Assembly: GCF_001625305.1 (NCBI RefSeq)
Contig: NW_017803713.1
Span: 659,694 to 723,693, forward strand
Origin: Branchiostoma belcheri
Lineage: Eukaryota > Chordata > Leptocardii > Amphioxiformes > Branchiostomatidae
Direction of reading: 5' to 3'
DNA length: 64,000 bases
Shown here piece after piece: positions 22,601 through 30,300 of this stretch. Numbering within the stretch: the first letter of the stretch is position 1; every line of letters starts with the position of its first letter. A model generated the notes under the pieces. The model worked only from the letters and a program-made list of their open reading frames with translations. It was not told the origin of the DNA and made no database searches. The position numbers and the translations under genes were made by a program.

Positions 22601-24458
22601 TATGTTTCATTTCATTTTCAACGAGATTAGTTAATTTTTTTAAATCTATGCCAGCCCCTAAAAATTCAAATAGTGTAAACAATATTGCTGACAAAATATT
22701 AGGTAAATTTGACAATCTATATTTCTGGATCAAATCAATGGGTCTCTTCCATACCCTGGAATAGTTTGGGCGGAGATATGTACTTAATATGTTTCATTTT
22801 ACTTTAAACATGATTCGGTTGATTTTGTTTTTAAATTTATGCCAGCACTTAAAGTTTACACACTGTAAACAACATGGCAGACAAAATTTTAGGTAAATTT
22901 GACAGTCTATATTTCTAAATAAGACGTTGGAATCTCCCTAATATTTCAGAATGTGTTGGAGTGATGTATGTAGTCATGTTTGATTTCACTTTGCAGAACA
23001 TCAATTGAATTTTTATAATTTATGCCAGTGCTTGAAGTTCACATGGTGTAAACAAAATGGCTGCCCAAATTTGAAGCAACTTTGACAGTGTCTATTTCTG
23101 GATCAAAAGTCCTGATCTCTTTCATATTTCGGAATATGTTGGCTTGATGTATGTATTGAAGTTTTATCCTACTTTGAAACAATCGTGTGATATTTTTGAA
23201 TTTATGCCAGCACTTGAACTAAACACACTTTCTTCAGTGGGTGGGAGGGGGCCAAATACATGTTGTGGATTCAATTTCTCGACATCGGTTCCACTGATTA
23301 TTTTCAGGTTTTCAGTGTTAAAAGGGCCTATATAGTAGTAATTAAATCACTACTTCAAATGCGATTTCGAACTGCCATACTATCACAGATCAAATTTTAA
23401 TGTCGTCAGAGGGCACAAACTGCAGTTTCCCAGGACGAAAGGTTCAGAAACAGGGCAATCGGCTCTTCTACAAGTGCAAGTCACATGAAAGATGAAGCAT
23501 CATTGTATCCTACGTCGGTACGTACCTGGTATGTAGTCTTGCGTTGTCATCCTGGTGAACTGTGATCTGTTTTACAACATGTACTTTATGAGCCACCATC
23601 TTGATGGCGGCCATGTTCGAAACAAGCCTAAATTCCCATAAACCATTGGTGTTGCCCCACCCATTTCCTTGACACCATGTCCATGCTCCATTCTATTTTT
23701 GCATAAATTATGAAAATGAGCTGGATTTTTTAAACACTTAATCCTGCCAAAATATACCTCTTACTATGCTTAACCAATATATGTGCACGATCACTGAAAG
23801 GATACAAAAAAGGAAATAAACCAAATGGGGTCCAAGTTCCGTCGCAAAATAGTTTAGGTGTTTGGAGGGTTAACATTGCACCTCGGGTAGACGTTAAGGC
23901 CATATTGATTTGATTATATGGATGACCTCCTTAGGGAACCCCAAAACTGATGCGCGCGTGCGAATAAAAAAGGTTTTCCAAAAAAATTACTTCCATCATG
24001 AACTTTTCGTTGTTTTTTTTTTTGTTTGATTTTGACATTTTACGACATTGGTGTCGTTTGTAGATATTTTTTTGCAACTTACAGTATATATTTGCCCATT
24101 TTGCAACTGTTTTGTACGATTTACAGAATGCTTGAAAACTTTTTTTTGGACACGACCTAAAAATTTATGCGCGCGCGGATGTCATCCATATAATCAAATT
24201 AACATACTATTAGCCTAACCAATGTTGAGAAGCGTGTTGTCAAGATTGATTTTGAAATGGACCCGTCAATAGCCAAAACGTAACCGGCGAAAAAAAATTA
24301 GGAGACGAACAGGAATAGCTAGCAACATCAGAAAATACACCATGCTTCCCTTTGACAAATTTGAGAGGGAAAAAGCAAACTGTAATACCTGCTCGAGCGG
24401 TCCCCGTGTGCATTAGCAGAAGTACCAGCGCCAACGGAACAATATAGCATTCGGACAT
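204..24458 (-). CDS. Gene L: mosaic multi-lectin extracellular protein (spliced, 3' partial)
   Basis: This is the whole-gene span; the exons are listed separately. The order from the N-terminus is signal peptide, WSC, F5/8C, LamG-like x2, FTP, F5/8C, pentraxin, Methyltransf_FA, unknown 8-Cys module X, CUB, then EGF repeats and a half C-type lectin exon, running off the window at base 1. I predicted 24 coding exons from GT/AG sites, phase continuity and comparison with the inverted paralog at 40123-61533. The domains point to a secreted or surface carbohydrate-binding, adhesion or immune-recognition protein; that role is inferred. No single known gene with this exact order is recognised. The part below 3290 may contain an allelic assembly duplication. 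Confidence 0.85.
476..917 (+). mobile_element. 5'-truncated LINE insertion in intron of block copy 1
   Basis: Comparison with the otherwise identical sequence around 2734-2740 shows a clean insertion between GTTAAAT and GTGTTTTTACATAG. It ends in a short A-run (902-909), and AAAT is repeated on both sides as a possible target duplication. It codes for the RT C-terminus at its 5' part. Confidence 0.7.
484..741 (+). pseudogene. LINE reverse-transcriptase C-terminal remnant
   Basis: The frame ending at 741 reads [39 protein letters not shown] and [21 protein letters not shown] and F...VNRFL are typical of the very C-terminus of CR1/L2-type non-LTR retrotransposon proteins. It is part of a 5'-truncated insertion at about 476-917 that is absent from the second block copy. 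Confidence 0.7.
1069..1191 (-). CDS. Gene L exon: calcium-binding EGF, second copy of 2890-3012
   Basis: This 123-nt exon encodes [37 protein letters not shown] and ISCDG. It differs from the 2890-3012 copy by one base (GGA to AAA-type change, Gly to Glu), and the flanking introns are nearly identical too. This is either a very recent tandem copy or the other allele placed in tandem by the assembly. Confidence 0.72.
1481..1500. other. Assembly gap (20 N)
   Basis: This is a run of 20 N, probably an arbitrary gap size. It falls at the end of block copy 1 and next to the half C-type lectin exon, followed by TA repeats. Confidence 0.98.
1530..1728 (-). CDS. Gene L exon: C-type lectin domain, first half
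   Basis: This 199-nt exon (phase 1 to 2) encodes [47 protein letters not shown] and [30 protein letters not shown]...EYL is the N-terminal half of a C-type lectin fold of amphioxus type. It ends in phase 2, but the next exon downstream (EGF at 1191) starts in phase 1, and a 20-N gap lies at 1481-1500, so the true partner exon is probably missing here. Confidence 0.75.
1960..2375. mobile_element. MITE with GGCCACAC termini and TAA target duplication (block copy 2)
   Basis: Terminal inverted repeats of about 27 bp (GGCCACACCGATTTAATTTT outward at 1960, its complement ending at 2375) are flanked by TAA on both sides. Block copy 1 has the uninterrupted site (TTTAAGTCATAAAT near 120), proving insertion. 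A similar element is at 23898-24215. Confidence 0.85.
2465..2593 (-). CDS. Gene L exon: calcium-binding EGF 3
   Basis: This exon encodes [37 protein letters not shown] and KNCD followed by LTS. In gene R the exon ends right after NCDG with GGTAGG; here that donor is lost and the first usable GT is ACAA|GTGAGC six bases further on, giving 129 nt and keeping the phase. Near-identical copy at 204-332. Confidence 0.8.
2890..3012 (-). CDS. Gene L exon: calcium-binding EGF 2
   Basis: This 123-nt phase 1-1 exon encodes [39 protein letters not shown] and CDG, a canonical cbEGF (DVDEC, six Cys, [10 protein letters not shown] hydroxylation consensus). It is matched almost base for base by the exon at 1069-1191, and corresponds to gene R 59480-59602. 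Confidence 0.88.
3291..3880. other. Intron sequence without recognised features
   Basis: This is intron between EGF 1 and EGF 2 of gene L. It has short repeat-like text and a poly-G run near 3824, and nothing codes convincingly. Confidence 0.5.
3881..4009 (-). CDS. Gene L exon: EGF-like 1, atypical
   Basis: This 129-nt phase 1-1 exon encodes [39 protein letters not shown] and LSCDG. The Cys spacing is EGF-like, but the usual D-x-D-E calcium start is DSANE, and there are two additional residues in SCEIAGYK. Gene R has the matching 129-nt exon. The Asn in C-x-N-x4-F-x-C fits the aspartate/asparagine beta-hydroxylation consensus. Confidence 0.87.
4040..5024. mobile_element. piggyBac-like MITE with three GGGGTCCGCGCGGACCCC palindromes
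   Basis: The element is bounded by TTAA at 4040 and 5021. Its inverted ends read CCCTAAACAGTACACC and, complemented, CCCTCAACAGTACACC, matching the TTAA-CCCT terminus of piggyBac elements. The perfect 18-bp palindrome occurs near 4061, 4229 and 4959. It lies in the gene L CUB/EGF intron and has no transposase ORF. Confidence 0.75.
5490..5894 (-). CDS. Gene L exon: CUB domain
   Basis: This 405-nt phase 1-1 exon encodes [111 protein letters not shown] and VTFV.NS....GF.A.F are the CUB core, with four Cys. The start at the TTTAG acceptor (5895-5896) keeps phase and equals the gene R length; two nearer AG sites exist and one would break the frame. Confidence 0.9.
6377..6552. mobile_element. MITE remnant (ATGCTGAGRTCAC ends), shared with gene R intron
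   Basis: The left end ATGCTGAGATCACAATTCCG and right end CCGGGTCCCGGTTCGGAAATG are inverted. The same element sits in the matching intron of gene R (56459-56625), and another copy at 30097-30300. Confidence 0.65.
6618..7013 (-). CDS. Gene L exon: unrecognised 8-cysteine module X
   Basis: This 396-nt phase 1-1 exon encodes about 132 residues: [83 protein letters not shown] and ALCARG. Eight cysteines suggest four disulfides. I do not recognise it as a named domain; the FYG.DIYKVPV..M opening, the ACG...WCANG motif and the strong conservation with gene R mark a real extracellular module. Confidence 0.85.
7085..7320. repeat. Repeat bordering the pentraxin/Methyltransf_FA block
   Basis: Two adjacent related copies contain CTTTGACC-AGTGTT, CACTGGGCCAGTCT-like and GACCAGAGTGACT motifs. 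Related sequence is at 10663-10800, and a single copy sits at 55752-55895 in gene R. Confidence 0.7.
7321..8201. other. Intron, AT-rich, no recognised features
   Basis: This is intron between the Methyltransf_FA-like domain and module X in gene L, part of the block missing from gene R. No coding or repeat identity is recognised. Confidence 0.5.
8202..8393 (-). CDS. Gene L exon: Methyltransf_FA-like domain, second half (absent from gene R)
   Basis: This 192-nt phase 1-1 exon encodes [50 protein letters not shown] and [21 protein letters not shown]...FM.W.DP.PL.I.Y.G.S.G matches the second half of the Methyltransf_FA-like domain. It follows in frame from the previous exon and joins in phase 1 to module X. 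Confidence 0.85.
8557..8800 (-). mobile_element. LINE 3' UTR fragment
   Basis: Sequence from ACCCTTTAGCCCCATG through AGGTCAGAGGTCAT and AAATCAACAATAAA matches 49860-50070, the 3' part of the antisense LINE in gene R. It lies in the intron inside the Methyltransf_FA-like domain. Confidence 0.7.
8918..9157 (-). CDS. Gene L exon: Methyltransf_FA-like domain, first half (absent from gene R)
   Basis: This 240-nt phase 1-1 exon encodes [36 protein letters not shown] and [24 protein letters not shown] plus [15 protein letters not shown] is the hallmark of the domain named after farnesoic acid O-methyltransferase (Pfam Methyltransf_FA). In animal mosaic proteins it is probably a binding or structural module, not an enzyme. 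The donor CAAG|GTGCAC is somewhat weak. Confidence 0.83.
9334..9715 (-). CDS. Gene L exon: pentraxin domain, second part (absent from gene R)
   Basis: This 382-nt exon (phase 0 to 1) encodes [56 protein letters not shown] and [19 protein letters not shown] carries the second conserved Cys and the Trp of the pentraxin signature HxCxS/TW, with Phe in the His position. [14 protein letters not shown] holds the Glu-Gln-Asp calcium ligands, so Ca-dependent ligand binding is plausible. Confidence 0.88.
10167..10381 (-). CDS. Gene L exon: pentraxin domain, first part (absent from gene R)
   Basis: This 215-nt exon (phase 1 to 0) encodes [39 protein letters not shown] and [17 protein letters not shown]. 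It starts like a pentraxin: [10 protein letters not shown], then the first conserved Cys in TTCLQL, then the FSY-like [11 protein letters not shown] strand. The start at 10381 (TCCTAG acceptor) is chosen because it keeps phase 1 from the upstream F5/8C exon; the CAG acceptor at 10368 would break the frame. Confidence 0.8.
10663..10800. repeat. Repeat bordering the pentraxin block, distal copy
   Basis: TGACATCGTTTACC, CTTTGACCCAGTGTT and CACTGGGTCAGTCTA match, in the same orientation, the repeats at 7085-7320. The pair brackets the four exons absent from gene R. Confidence 0.65.
10892..11338 (-). CDS. Gene L exon: F5/8C domain 2 (single exon)
   Basis: This 447-nt phase 1-1 exon encodes a complete discoidin domain: [75 protein letters not shown] and YVAEIQFYG. 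The [20 protein letters not shown] strand pair and SRYWRVDIT are typical F5/8C. It has exactly the gene R length. The intron after it (10382-10891) leads to the gene-L-specific pentraxin and carries one copy of a repeat found again at 7085-7320. Confidence 0.9.
11430..11550 (-). repeat. Repeat fragment shared with the SINE-like element at 20.5 kb
   Basis: TTTAGGATCTCCATTAGTG, TTTCACACTA and CAATCAGACAAATATTTGCACC match 20541-20620 closely. Confidence 0.6.
11741..11962 (-). CDS. Gene L exon: FTP domain, second half
   Basis: This 222-nt phase 1-1 exon encodes [46 protein letters not shown] and [13 protein letters not shown]. The RL..F.VRVG, GRYV.VQL and L.EVEVF motifs are the classical C-terminal half of FTP lectins. 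It has the same length as the gene R exon. Confidence 0.9.
12488..12703 (-). CDS. Gene L exon: FTP (fucolectin / F-type lectin) domain, first half
   Basis: This 216-nt phase 1-1 exon encodes [47 protein letters not shown] and VRVRLLNRR. The pattern A.GK.A.QSS...AVDG...CTHT...PWW.VDLG...NRR is that of the eel-fucolectin/tachylectin-4/pentraxin-1 (FTP) family. The family's HX26RXDX4R/K fucose motif is not clearly intact: the Asp after NRR is Ile here but Asp in gene R. Confidence 0.88.
13019..13305 (-). CDS. Gene L exon: LamG-like domain 2, second half
   Basis: This 287-nt exon (phase 2 to 1) encodes [35 protein letters not shown] and [20 protein letters not shown]. It closes the second LamG-like domain with the [11 protein letters not shown] and CVQIYD motifs. 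The acceptor is TTTTTAG|CAGAAATG and the donor ACAG|GTGAGA. It has the same length as the gene R exon. Confidence 0.9.
13889..14210 (-). CDS. Gene L exon: LamG-like domain 2, first half
   Basis: This 322-nt exon (phase 1 to 2) encodes [39 protein letters not shown] and [17 protein letters not shown]. It is a tandem copy of the LamG-like fold in the previous two exons. It ends CCAG|GTACGG. The intron just downstream contains GC-rich repeat-tail sequence at 13650-13740. It has the same length as the gene R exon. Confidence 0.9.
14591..14892 (-). CDS. Gene L exon: LamG-like domain 1, second half
   Basis: This 302-nt exon (phase 2 to 1) encodes [56 protein letters not shown] and AAGKC. The [12 protein letters not shown] and ACIQIYN-L motifs close the jelly roll. 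With the first half it makes a 618-nt phase 1-1 cassette. It has the same length as the gene R partner. Confidence 0.9.
14893..15810. other. Intron within LamG-like domain 1, no features
   Basis: This is AT-rich intron. A GC-rich patch near 15500-15600 has no recognised identity. Confidence 0.5.
15811..16126 (-). CDS. Gene L exon: LamG-like domain 1, first half
   Basis: This 316-nt exon (phase 1 to 2) encodes [39 protein letters not shown] and GVHLWQ. The WPL...D.SG.GNDA opening and SYIEIPN strand are typical of LamG_3/concanavalin A-like jelly-roll domains of lectin mosaics. It is nearly identical to the gene R exon, with about six residue differences over about 106. Confidence 0.9.
16190..16658 (+). 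mobile_element. LINE 3' end with (TTGA)n tail
   Basis: Degenerate RT C-terminal coding sequence ([20 protein letters not shown] near 16262-16330) is followed by a 3' UTR and a run of TTGA repeats at 16623-16656, the microsatellite tail typical of CR1/L2 elements. It lies in the gene L intron. Confidence 0.6.
17395..17536 (-). CDS. Gene L exon: F5/8C domain 1, C-terminal part
   Basis: This 142-nt exon (phase 0 to 1) encodes [28 protein letters not shown] and [11 protein letters not shown]. The FTGN and ARYVKFHP-W motifs are the typical F5/8C C-terminal part. Together with the previous exon it forms a 426-nt cassette. It has the same length as the gene R exon. Confidence 0.9.
17765..18395. mobile_element. 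Fold-back element with repeated TTTTACGGAATACATACGATCC motifs
   Basis: The left part (GCATTCAAATTTTACGGAAT) and right part (CGTAAAATTCAAATGATTTC) are inverted, and variants of ACGGAATACATACGATCC recur on both strands between 17795 and 18345. It lies in the intron of F5/8C domain 1 of gene L. Confidence 0.55.
18555..18838 (-). CDS. Gene L exon: F5/8C (discoidin) domain 1, N-terminal part
   Basis: This 284-nt exon (phase 1 to 0) encodes [40 protein letters not shown] and [15 protein letters not shown]. The FDLG core strand and the SYSVSYG strand followed by W identify an F5/8 type C domain, which binds carbohydrates, phospholipids or matrix. The gene R exon is three codons longer. Confidence 0.9.
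19243..19404 (-). CDS. Gene L exon: WSC domain, second half
   Basis: This 162-nt phase 1-1 exon encodes [27 protein letters not shown] and AEMCGG, the C-terminal half of the WSC domain. The CFCG, C-x3-C-SGN and MCGG pattern is diagnostic, and five cysteines complete the set of eight. It has the same length as the gene R exon, but only about two thirds of residues are identical, much less than in the LamG and F5/8C exons downstream. Confidence 0.9.
   Translation of the reverse strand, partial: VCNMQAIASVELTTTSPTWEQQGPILTVTCRAPETQQKCAAVHCGILYTGLGG
20286..20345. repeat. Two direct copies of GACGTCATATCGAACATGATTC
   Basis: The 22-mer occurs twice about 30 bp apart, at 20291 and 20321, each with a TGACGTCA palindrome. 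It is intronic, with no function assigned. Confidence 0.7.
20518..20870 (-). mobile_element. tRNA-headed SINE, antisense
   Basis: A box-B-like GGTTCGAACCC (complement near 20797) and an A-box region near 20850 head an element that ends in a (TTTG)n run at 20518-20541. Related copies occur on the plus strand at 48101 and 61059. Confidence 0.65.
20931..21056 (-). CDS. Gene L exon: WSC domain, first half
   Basis: This 126-nt phase 1-1 exon encodes [17 protein letters not shown] and then [19 protein letters not shown]. It is the N-terminal half of a WSC domain, a putative carbohydrate-binding Cys-rich module, with three of the eight expected cysteines. It is one codon shorter than the gene R equivalent. 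The preceding intron (21057-24388) holds a 2.8-kb TTAA-flanked element with a satellite array and a GGCC-ended MITE. Confidence 0.9.
21088..23873. mobile_element. TTAA-flanked element (piggyBac-like ends) carrying a satellite array
   Basis: It starts TTAACACTCAAACACC with GGTCCATTTGGACCCCAG close by, and ends GGTGTTTGGAGGGTTAA with TGGGGTCCAAG just inside. The ends resemble those at 4040-5024. It occupies most of intron 1 of gene L. Confidence 0.65.
21960..23240. repeat. Tandem array, about 7 units of 160-190 bp
   Basis: The core GTAAACAATATGGCTGACAA recurs near 21976, 22135, 22321, 22488, 22675, 22866 and 23048, each followed by TTTGACAGTCTATATTTCTGGATCAAA-type text and ATGCCAGCACTTGAA. Confidence 0.85.
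23898..24215. mobile_element. MITE, GGCC ends, TAA target duplication
   Basis: Left end GGCCATATTGATTTGATTAT and right end ATAATCAAATTAAC...GCC are inverted and flanked by TAA. It is the same family as 1960-2375. It lies about 170 bp from the splice donor of the gene L leader exon. Confidence 0.75.
24389..24458 (-). CDS. Gene L exon: start codon and signal peptide
   Basis: This 70-nt coding exon encodes [19 protein letters not shown] followed by TARA-G, a typical signal peptide with a hydrophobic LALVLLL core. It ends in phase 1 at GCAG|GTATTA. The ATG at 24458 is chosen because it starts the hydrophobic leader and the coding part has the same length (70 nt) as the gene R leader. A TTGCAG acceptor lies just upstream (UTR part of the exon up to about 24477), so a 5' UTR intron is likely, as in gene R. 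Confidence 0.85.
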
Positions 24459-26429
24459 GGCGCCTTTGACGATCGTTCTGCAATGATAGAAGATGCAATA
24501 TTTTCTGTATTACAATAGTGGGGAAAATAGGGCTAGTTTAGTGATTGTATCGATAAAAACATAGTACGATAATAGTATCCTGTATTTTTTTAAAATATTT
24601 CATAGCTTAGCTGACGTAGGTCGCAAATCCAACCAAATTGCCAATACCGCACTCAACATTCTTATCGTTGGTGCTACACGCGCGTATTATCACATGGAGA
24701 CTTTTTATGTGTGACTGATTATCCGTGTTGTCAATTGAAAACGATATGAATCACGATATGAATGCTGCATACTGTTGCAAAACATATATCTTACCAACAC
24801 TCAACGCGACAAAAACGCAACAAAAACCTTTGGCGAGCGCAACGTCCGTCACGTTTGAACATTCTTTAAACACCCACGCATTTACAGCGATCCCGATTTA
24901 CTTGATTTTGCAAAAATAGTCTCTTTACTCAGTGATTTACCAACCTAATGAAACAATTCACGGAGTTCAGAATTACACACCAGGCGCTTAAAAATGCTCA
25001 GTCATAAATGTAAATTTAACTCGGTATATTCATGGTGCTTCTCTGCGGTGATAGCATCAGAAAAACCACAAAGTGGCCTCAGCAACACTGAACACAAGAT
25101 TGTTCTCTTTTTAAAGCGTAATCTGTAGGGCTAGGATAGATTTTTGTTGCAGTTGGAATGGGGTACTCTAGATGCAGTTCGGTACTGGAAATCATGTTGG
25201 CATCACACACGTTGTATCCGACGTTGTATCCATTTGTAGCCGACTAACGGGTCCCATACAAATTGTTACATTGCATGTCGTAATGATTACTTGCCGCTTC
25301 AACAGGTATTTGGGTCGCACGGATAATCATACCAAATCAAATTGAGGGTACGTATCTTTTGTGTTTTGTTCTCCGGAATCCCATCACAGTATTGTTTATT
25401 TTATTTTATTCACATGGATTTTTGAGCATTGGATAGGAAGCACTTGTTGTGCTTATGTGAATCCGCTGCTCATAAAAAATAATACAAATGTAAACATAAA
25501 GATGACATAAAGTATAACATAAACATAAAATGAAAGTGGCTGGCGCACCAATACCTAAAGCATAACATTAATGAGATTGCCATGGTCAAATATTCCAGAG
25601 TGGTGGATATAGTTAAACATAATATCAAATATACGGCAGTTAGTAGGGTATTGTTTATGCAAAGCCTGCTCGTGTAATGTTACATCAGATGCCCATGGCC
25701 AGATTATTATTTTTTTTTGGGGGGGGGGTCTTTCCCAGTGCAAAAGGGACCAGCGAGCACGAGGCGAGCGACAAAGGCATGAGGTTACTAGGGGGTCATG
25801 GGGCATGCTCCCACGGAAAATTTTGAAAACTAAATCTTTTGAAATGGCAATTTTCGCGTTTTTTTTCGATTTCAAAAGGAAAGAAAACAGACATAACTTT
25901 TATTCAATGACAAAATGAGCAGTTTTTCTATGACTCCAGCACGCTGGTTATAAGAATCAGTCCTTTTTTTTTTCAAGAAAAATTTTGGACCATTAGATAA
26001 AAAGTGGACAAAAAGTGGACGTTTGAACTTTGTAAAGGGGGAGGGGGCAAACCCTCTGGCTACGGGCCTTCGTCAGATGTAGTAAGATTCACCATATAAC
26101 ACGGCCTGCGACAACACAATATTATATCTATTGAGAAAAACTGTTTATACCATCCATGTTTTCGTTTTATGCAACAGAGGAATGTATTTTGGAGCAGGTG
26201 GACTAATGCAGCTTACAATAACTACGGCATATCTTTGAATCGTCGCTCGTAGCGACATATGGGATGATGCTATGTCAGTGATCTTCAGTCGACTGTAATA
26301 TATAACTACCCAATGCCAGCCCAGAAAAAAAAAACTGAAACAAGAAACAGAAATCCCCTCAAGTATCAGACTTACCAACCAGCAATTGGAAATCGTTGTT
26401 ATCAAGCACAGTTGATGGCATCATCACTA

Positions 26430-26600
26430 AAAAGCTTGAAACAACTCCTGCAATCAAACGTGCGAAGGTTTGGTGTAACAGATTTTTCGGTGTAATATAG
26501 ATAGCAGAGACGCACTGCGTGCCTGCAAAGCTGGTATAAAAATGTTAATGCAGGGGCGGTTATACCGGCTATACCAATACAGATTGATACAGATCTAGAT
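26430..26600 (+). repeat. LINE/repeat tail (GCACTGCGTGCCTGC...GGTTATACCGGCTATACC)
   Basis: AAACAACTCCTGCAATCAAACGTGC and GGTTATACCGGCTATACC recur, in part inverted, at 13640-13740, 35460-35640 and 38260-38345. The family ends in GATATAGATA-like text. Confidence 0.6.
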
Positions 26601-29600
26601 GCAGATGCAGAACATGGCAAATTCGGCACCCCTTGGCCCGAACCAACAGTGCCCTGACCTTTTTGACACAGAACGTTTCTTTGACATGGAAAGACAATGC
26701 AAACTTTGTAACATCGGGTCCCAAATGTTCCTCACTAGTCACAGCGGTCTCCCCTGAGGGCAGTGATAATGTGTTTTGGTGATAAGATCTAGCTATAGGG
26801 TCGTTCATCATGTCAATTGACAACCTGCCAGAACCTCTTATGGTAATTTTTGTTGTATAGTGTCTTCTACGGGTTAGGTAGCCGAAGTAAAGAAATTTGA
26901 TATAGTAATACACCTGTTATATTTTGTATATTGTCCCCTTCAAGCGGGTATTTGGGTAGAGGATAGTGAAATATTTAAAAAGAGATAACTGTAAGATTTA
27001 AAAAAAAATGAAAAAAAAAAATCACTTTCAAGACAACAACTACAGAAACAGATAGTAACTTAGTGTTGACACTTTTCACGTTTGCCTTTTCAAGAAGAGC
27101 AATATATTAGACATGTATACCAACAAAGCCAGTGAACCGGCGCACATGGTAACGTAGGGTTGACATAATGTTTAGGTACTATGGCAAAGTTTGGCAAGAC
27201 CATATCGCATCACAGACATTGATTTATTTTGAGACCTAATGATCACTTTTTTCTTACCCCAAATCAACAACAAAGATGGAATATTATGTTGATAACTCTA
27301 CTCTTAGCATAATTTTCTTGCTGCTAAACCTTGCATCATTCTACATGTAGTTTTTAAACAAATCTCCTCCTTTCAATTTCCAACGTTAACATTTGTGGGG
27401 AAATAACAATTTTCTTTCTCTGTTCTCGTGTGGTTGGTTACTTCGTAATGATTAAGCACGGGGCATTCATTTGTCTTTTAGTATACGCATTGAGGCGTTG
27501 AGGACACAACTGGTTAGACAGTATAGTTACTCTGATCGATCGCGCGCATATTCGGTCAAGCAGGTTTTTTGTTCATCGCTGCAAGATAGACAGTTTAATT
27601 AGTGAACCGCCTTAGTACAGAATTGCAACGCTTTAGTACTAAATTGTAATAATTTACTCCTGAATTGCAATACTTAAGTACTTACAGTATTACGGTACGA
27701 GGTGCAAAGGTAAGGCGTCACATATTCAGCAACAGCAGGCATACCGGCTATTGTCCATCGTCCACAAAATATGAGAAGAATATATTCTATTGTATACAGA
27801 TTTACATGTACTGTCTCATTATTAGCTGCTCGTGGTCTTTATTCTCAGTCCAGTTTCTTGTTGCATTTGTTGTATTCTTTTAGCCTTCTTAGCAGGCGTT
27901 CCGGGATCGACGTTTGTATTATTATAGACCGCACGCATTACAAGCGCTGTCGTTCAACCCTAGTATCTCATGGCAAACTAGGGTTAACAATCTACGTTTG
28001 ATCGGAAAATAAGCACCCTCATCATAAAAAACCGACAGATATCTAATAATATAAACGCCTGCCAATGATATTTATTTTGCTAATGAGCGACCGAAGGCGG
28101 TTTGCGTGCAAGGTAAATCAGCCGGAGTTGCCTTGGCAACGTCACATTAGAATGCCGCAAGGCATCCCGGGTAAAGACAGTCTTTGAATGACCCTTGTTG
28201 TCTTTGAATGACCCTTCACAAAACTTCAAAAGGTGTAAGCTAATATGGGTACATGTACTGCATTGATAAAAGAGGGGAAATGAGACCAATTTACTATGTT
28301 TTTTTTAGTAAAAACAATAGTCTGGTGGAGGATGTAATACACCAAATAACTTTTCCGAACGTGATAGTCAGAAGTATCAAAACATTGTATTTTTATCTCA
28401 ATACCGCAAGTATGAATATGACTTTTATGTTAAATTTGAAAAAATCGTCACGAAATGTGCACATTACAGATGGAGATCTGTAAAGAGGGAATATGAGAAG
28501 AAAGTTAGAAAGAGAAAGTACCAAATAAAGTAGACTGGAGAATACAGAATTATTCAGTACATCTTGTTATTTCATGTAGGAACGCTATCTAAACAGTAAC
28601 CTAACAGCTCAATAGCAACAATGACAAGGGTCATAATAAGGGCACTGCTTGACTGCTACAAAGTACTACTTACAAGGATGCAGCCATTATAAAATGTGTA
28701 ATAGGAAAAATTGGGGGGGTACGTGAATTGCAACAGGGTGATACTAGACAACGAATCTACATGATTTATTAAATCACAAATAAAAAAAGAATTAAAACAA
28801 CTCTAAGTCACATTATTCTTATGTCTTTAGTTGTATTTTTGAACTCGCATAAAAAGTCTCAAATTTCTATCTATTTAAAATCCCATAAGGGTGGTTGTAA
28901 AATCTGAACTTAACTTAACAAGAGAAGGAAGAATAGTTCTCAAATATATTCCACTTGACCAGACGTTTTTAAGAAGTATCCACGTGGTGGCAAAGAGTGC
29001 CCATTAGTATCAAGAGACAATGTATTGATTTCCCCATGGGGAAACAGTGTTTTATGTTGTTTGTTTTACGAGCTACTCTTAGACTACTAATAACAAAAGC
29101 ACACCGATCTGGAGGTGCTTTAGATAAATTATGCAAACATCATGGTATAGATAATATAATGGAAAGCTGCCAAGAAAAGCAGAAACTGCAAAATTTATTA
29201 GTACAATTACAACTCCAAAAGCTGCATATTATACTCCATAATTGCTAATTAAAATGTTGGTTAGCTAACTAAAATTTTGTATAATGAGAGCAAGCTAAAA
29301 TTTTGGATAATGAGAGTAAGCTATTGCGGAGAGCTCACTATATGTTTAAGACCAGATAAAACATTGTAAATATACAAAAGAAAGTCTCCGCCACATTGAC
29401 AACAGTCCAGTCAATGCTAACCGGATTTGTGTCCAAAGATTCAGAGTGAGTAAAAGGAACGCTAATACAATTACTAGTATTAATAGTAACAATGAGTTTT
29501 TTCATCAGTGAGTCACATTTCCTTGCTATAAGTTAAAACGTGTTGACTCATGCCTGCGCTATTCAACCTCCCTAGGAAAGGAAGCGATTGCTATCTAAGC

Positions 29601-29799
29601 ATGAAACACTAATGGAAATTTATTTTTTTTGTTCAATATGATTTGTTCTTGATTGTCTTACTTTATTGTTTAGATATTTAATTTGCCGTGTTAACTTTAT
29701 ATTATCTTGTACCTATTTTGAGTTAATTTGTTTGCTTGTCCCTTAATACATTGCAAGTTAAATGTAAATGTATGTAAATAAGAGATCGTAAAATTATTA

Positions 29800-29945
29800 G
29801 GATTTGGGAGAGTCCACTGGACAAACCTTCAGGTTTCTTGGGCTCTCCAGCATATATTTGCTTGTATATAATTTCATTTTATACTGTTACTTTTTTATGT
29901 GCAAACTGACAATAAACAAAAACAGTAAACAATAAACAAAGACAC
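29800..29945 (+). mobile_element. LINE 3' tail (GGGCTCTCC ... AATAAACAAA)
   Basis: GGGAGAGTCCACTGGACAAACC, TTTCTTGGGCTCTCC and a tail of AATAAACAAA units resemble 34540-34678, the tail of the ORF1-bearing element. Confidence 0.55.
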
Positions 29946-30096
29946 CTGCATGCTTCAAGCTGAGGTTTAATCCTATTGGAAACAACTCCATTCAAAGTAA
30001 CTAGTAACGACAACACTGGTGGGGCTCAATAGCAACAAACGGCATGAGAACTGACAGGTGCATGGCTTGGCTGATCCAACCTTACAGTATCTGTTT

Positions 30097-30300
30097 ATGC
30101 TGAGGTCACATTTCCAAATCGGGGCCCGGCCGGACAGCTTTTGGGAACGAAAGGTACGATATAAAAGACAGGAAAACAGAAAACATTTTAGAAACTATTC
30201 ATGGGTACTATTTGCTTTATATTCTTGATATGAATTGTTAAATTTTTTGCTCATGCAAACAGCCCGGCCGGGCCCCGATTTCGAAAAGTGACCTCAGCAT
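30097..30300. mobile_element. MITE with ATGCTGAGGTCAC inverted ends
   Basis: The left end ATGCTGAGGTCACATTTCC continues into CGGGGCCCGGCCGG; the right end is its complement (CCGGCCGGGCCCCGATTTCG, GTGACCTCAGCAT). It is a well-preserved copy of the family found in both gene L and gene R introns. Confidence 0.8.

Noticed and set aside
21960..23240. CRISPR-like periodic repeats
   Set aside because: Units are about 180 bp and diverged along their whole length, as in a satellite, in a eukaryotic intron.
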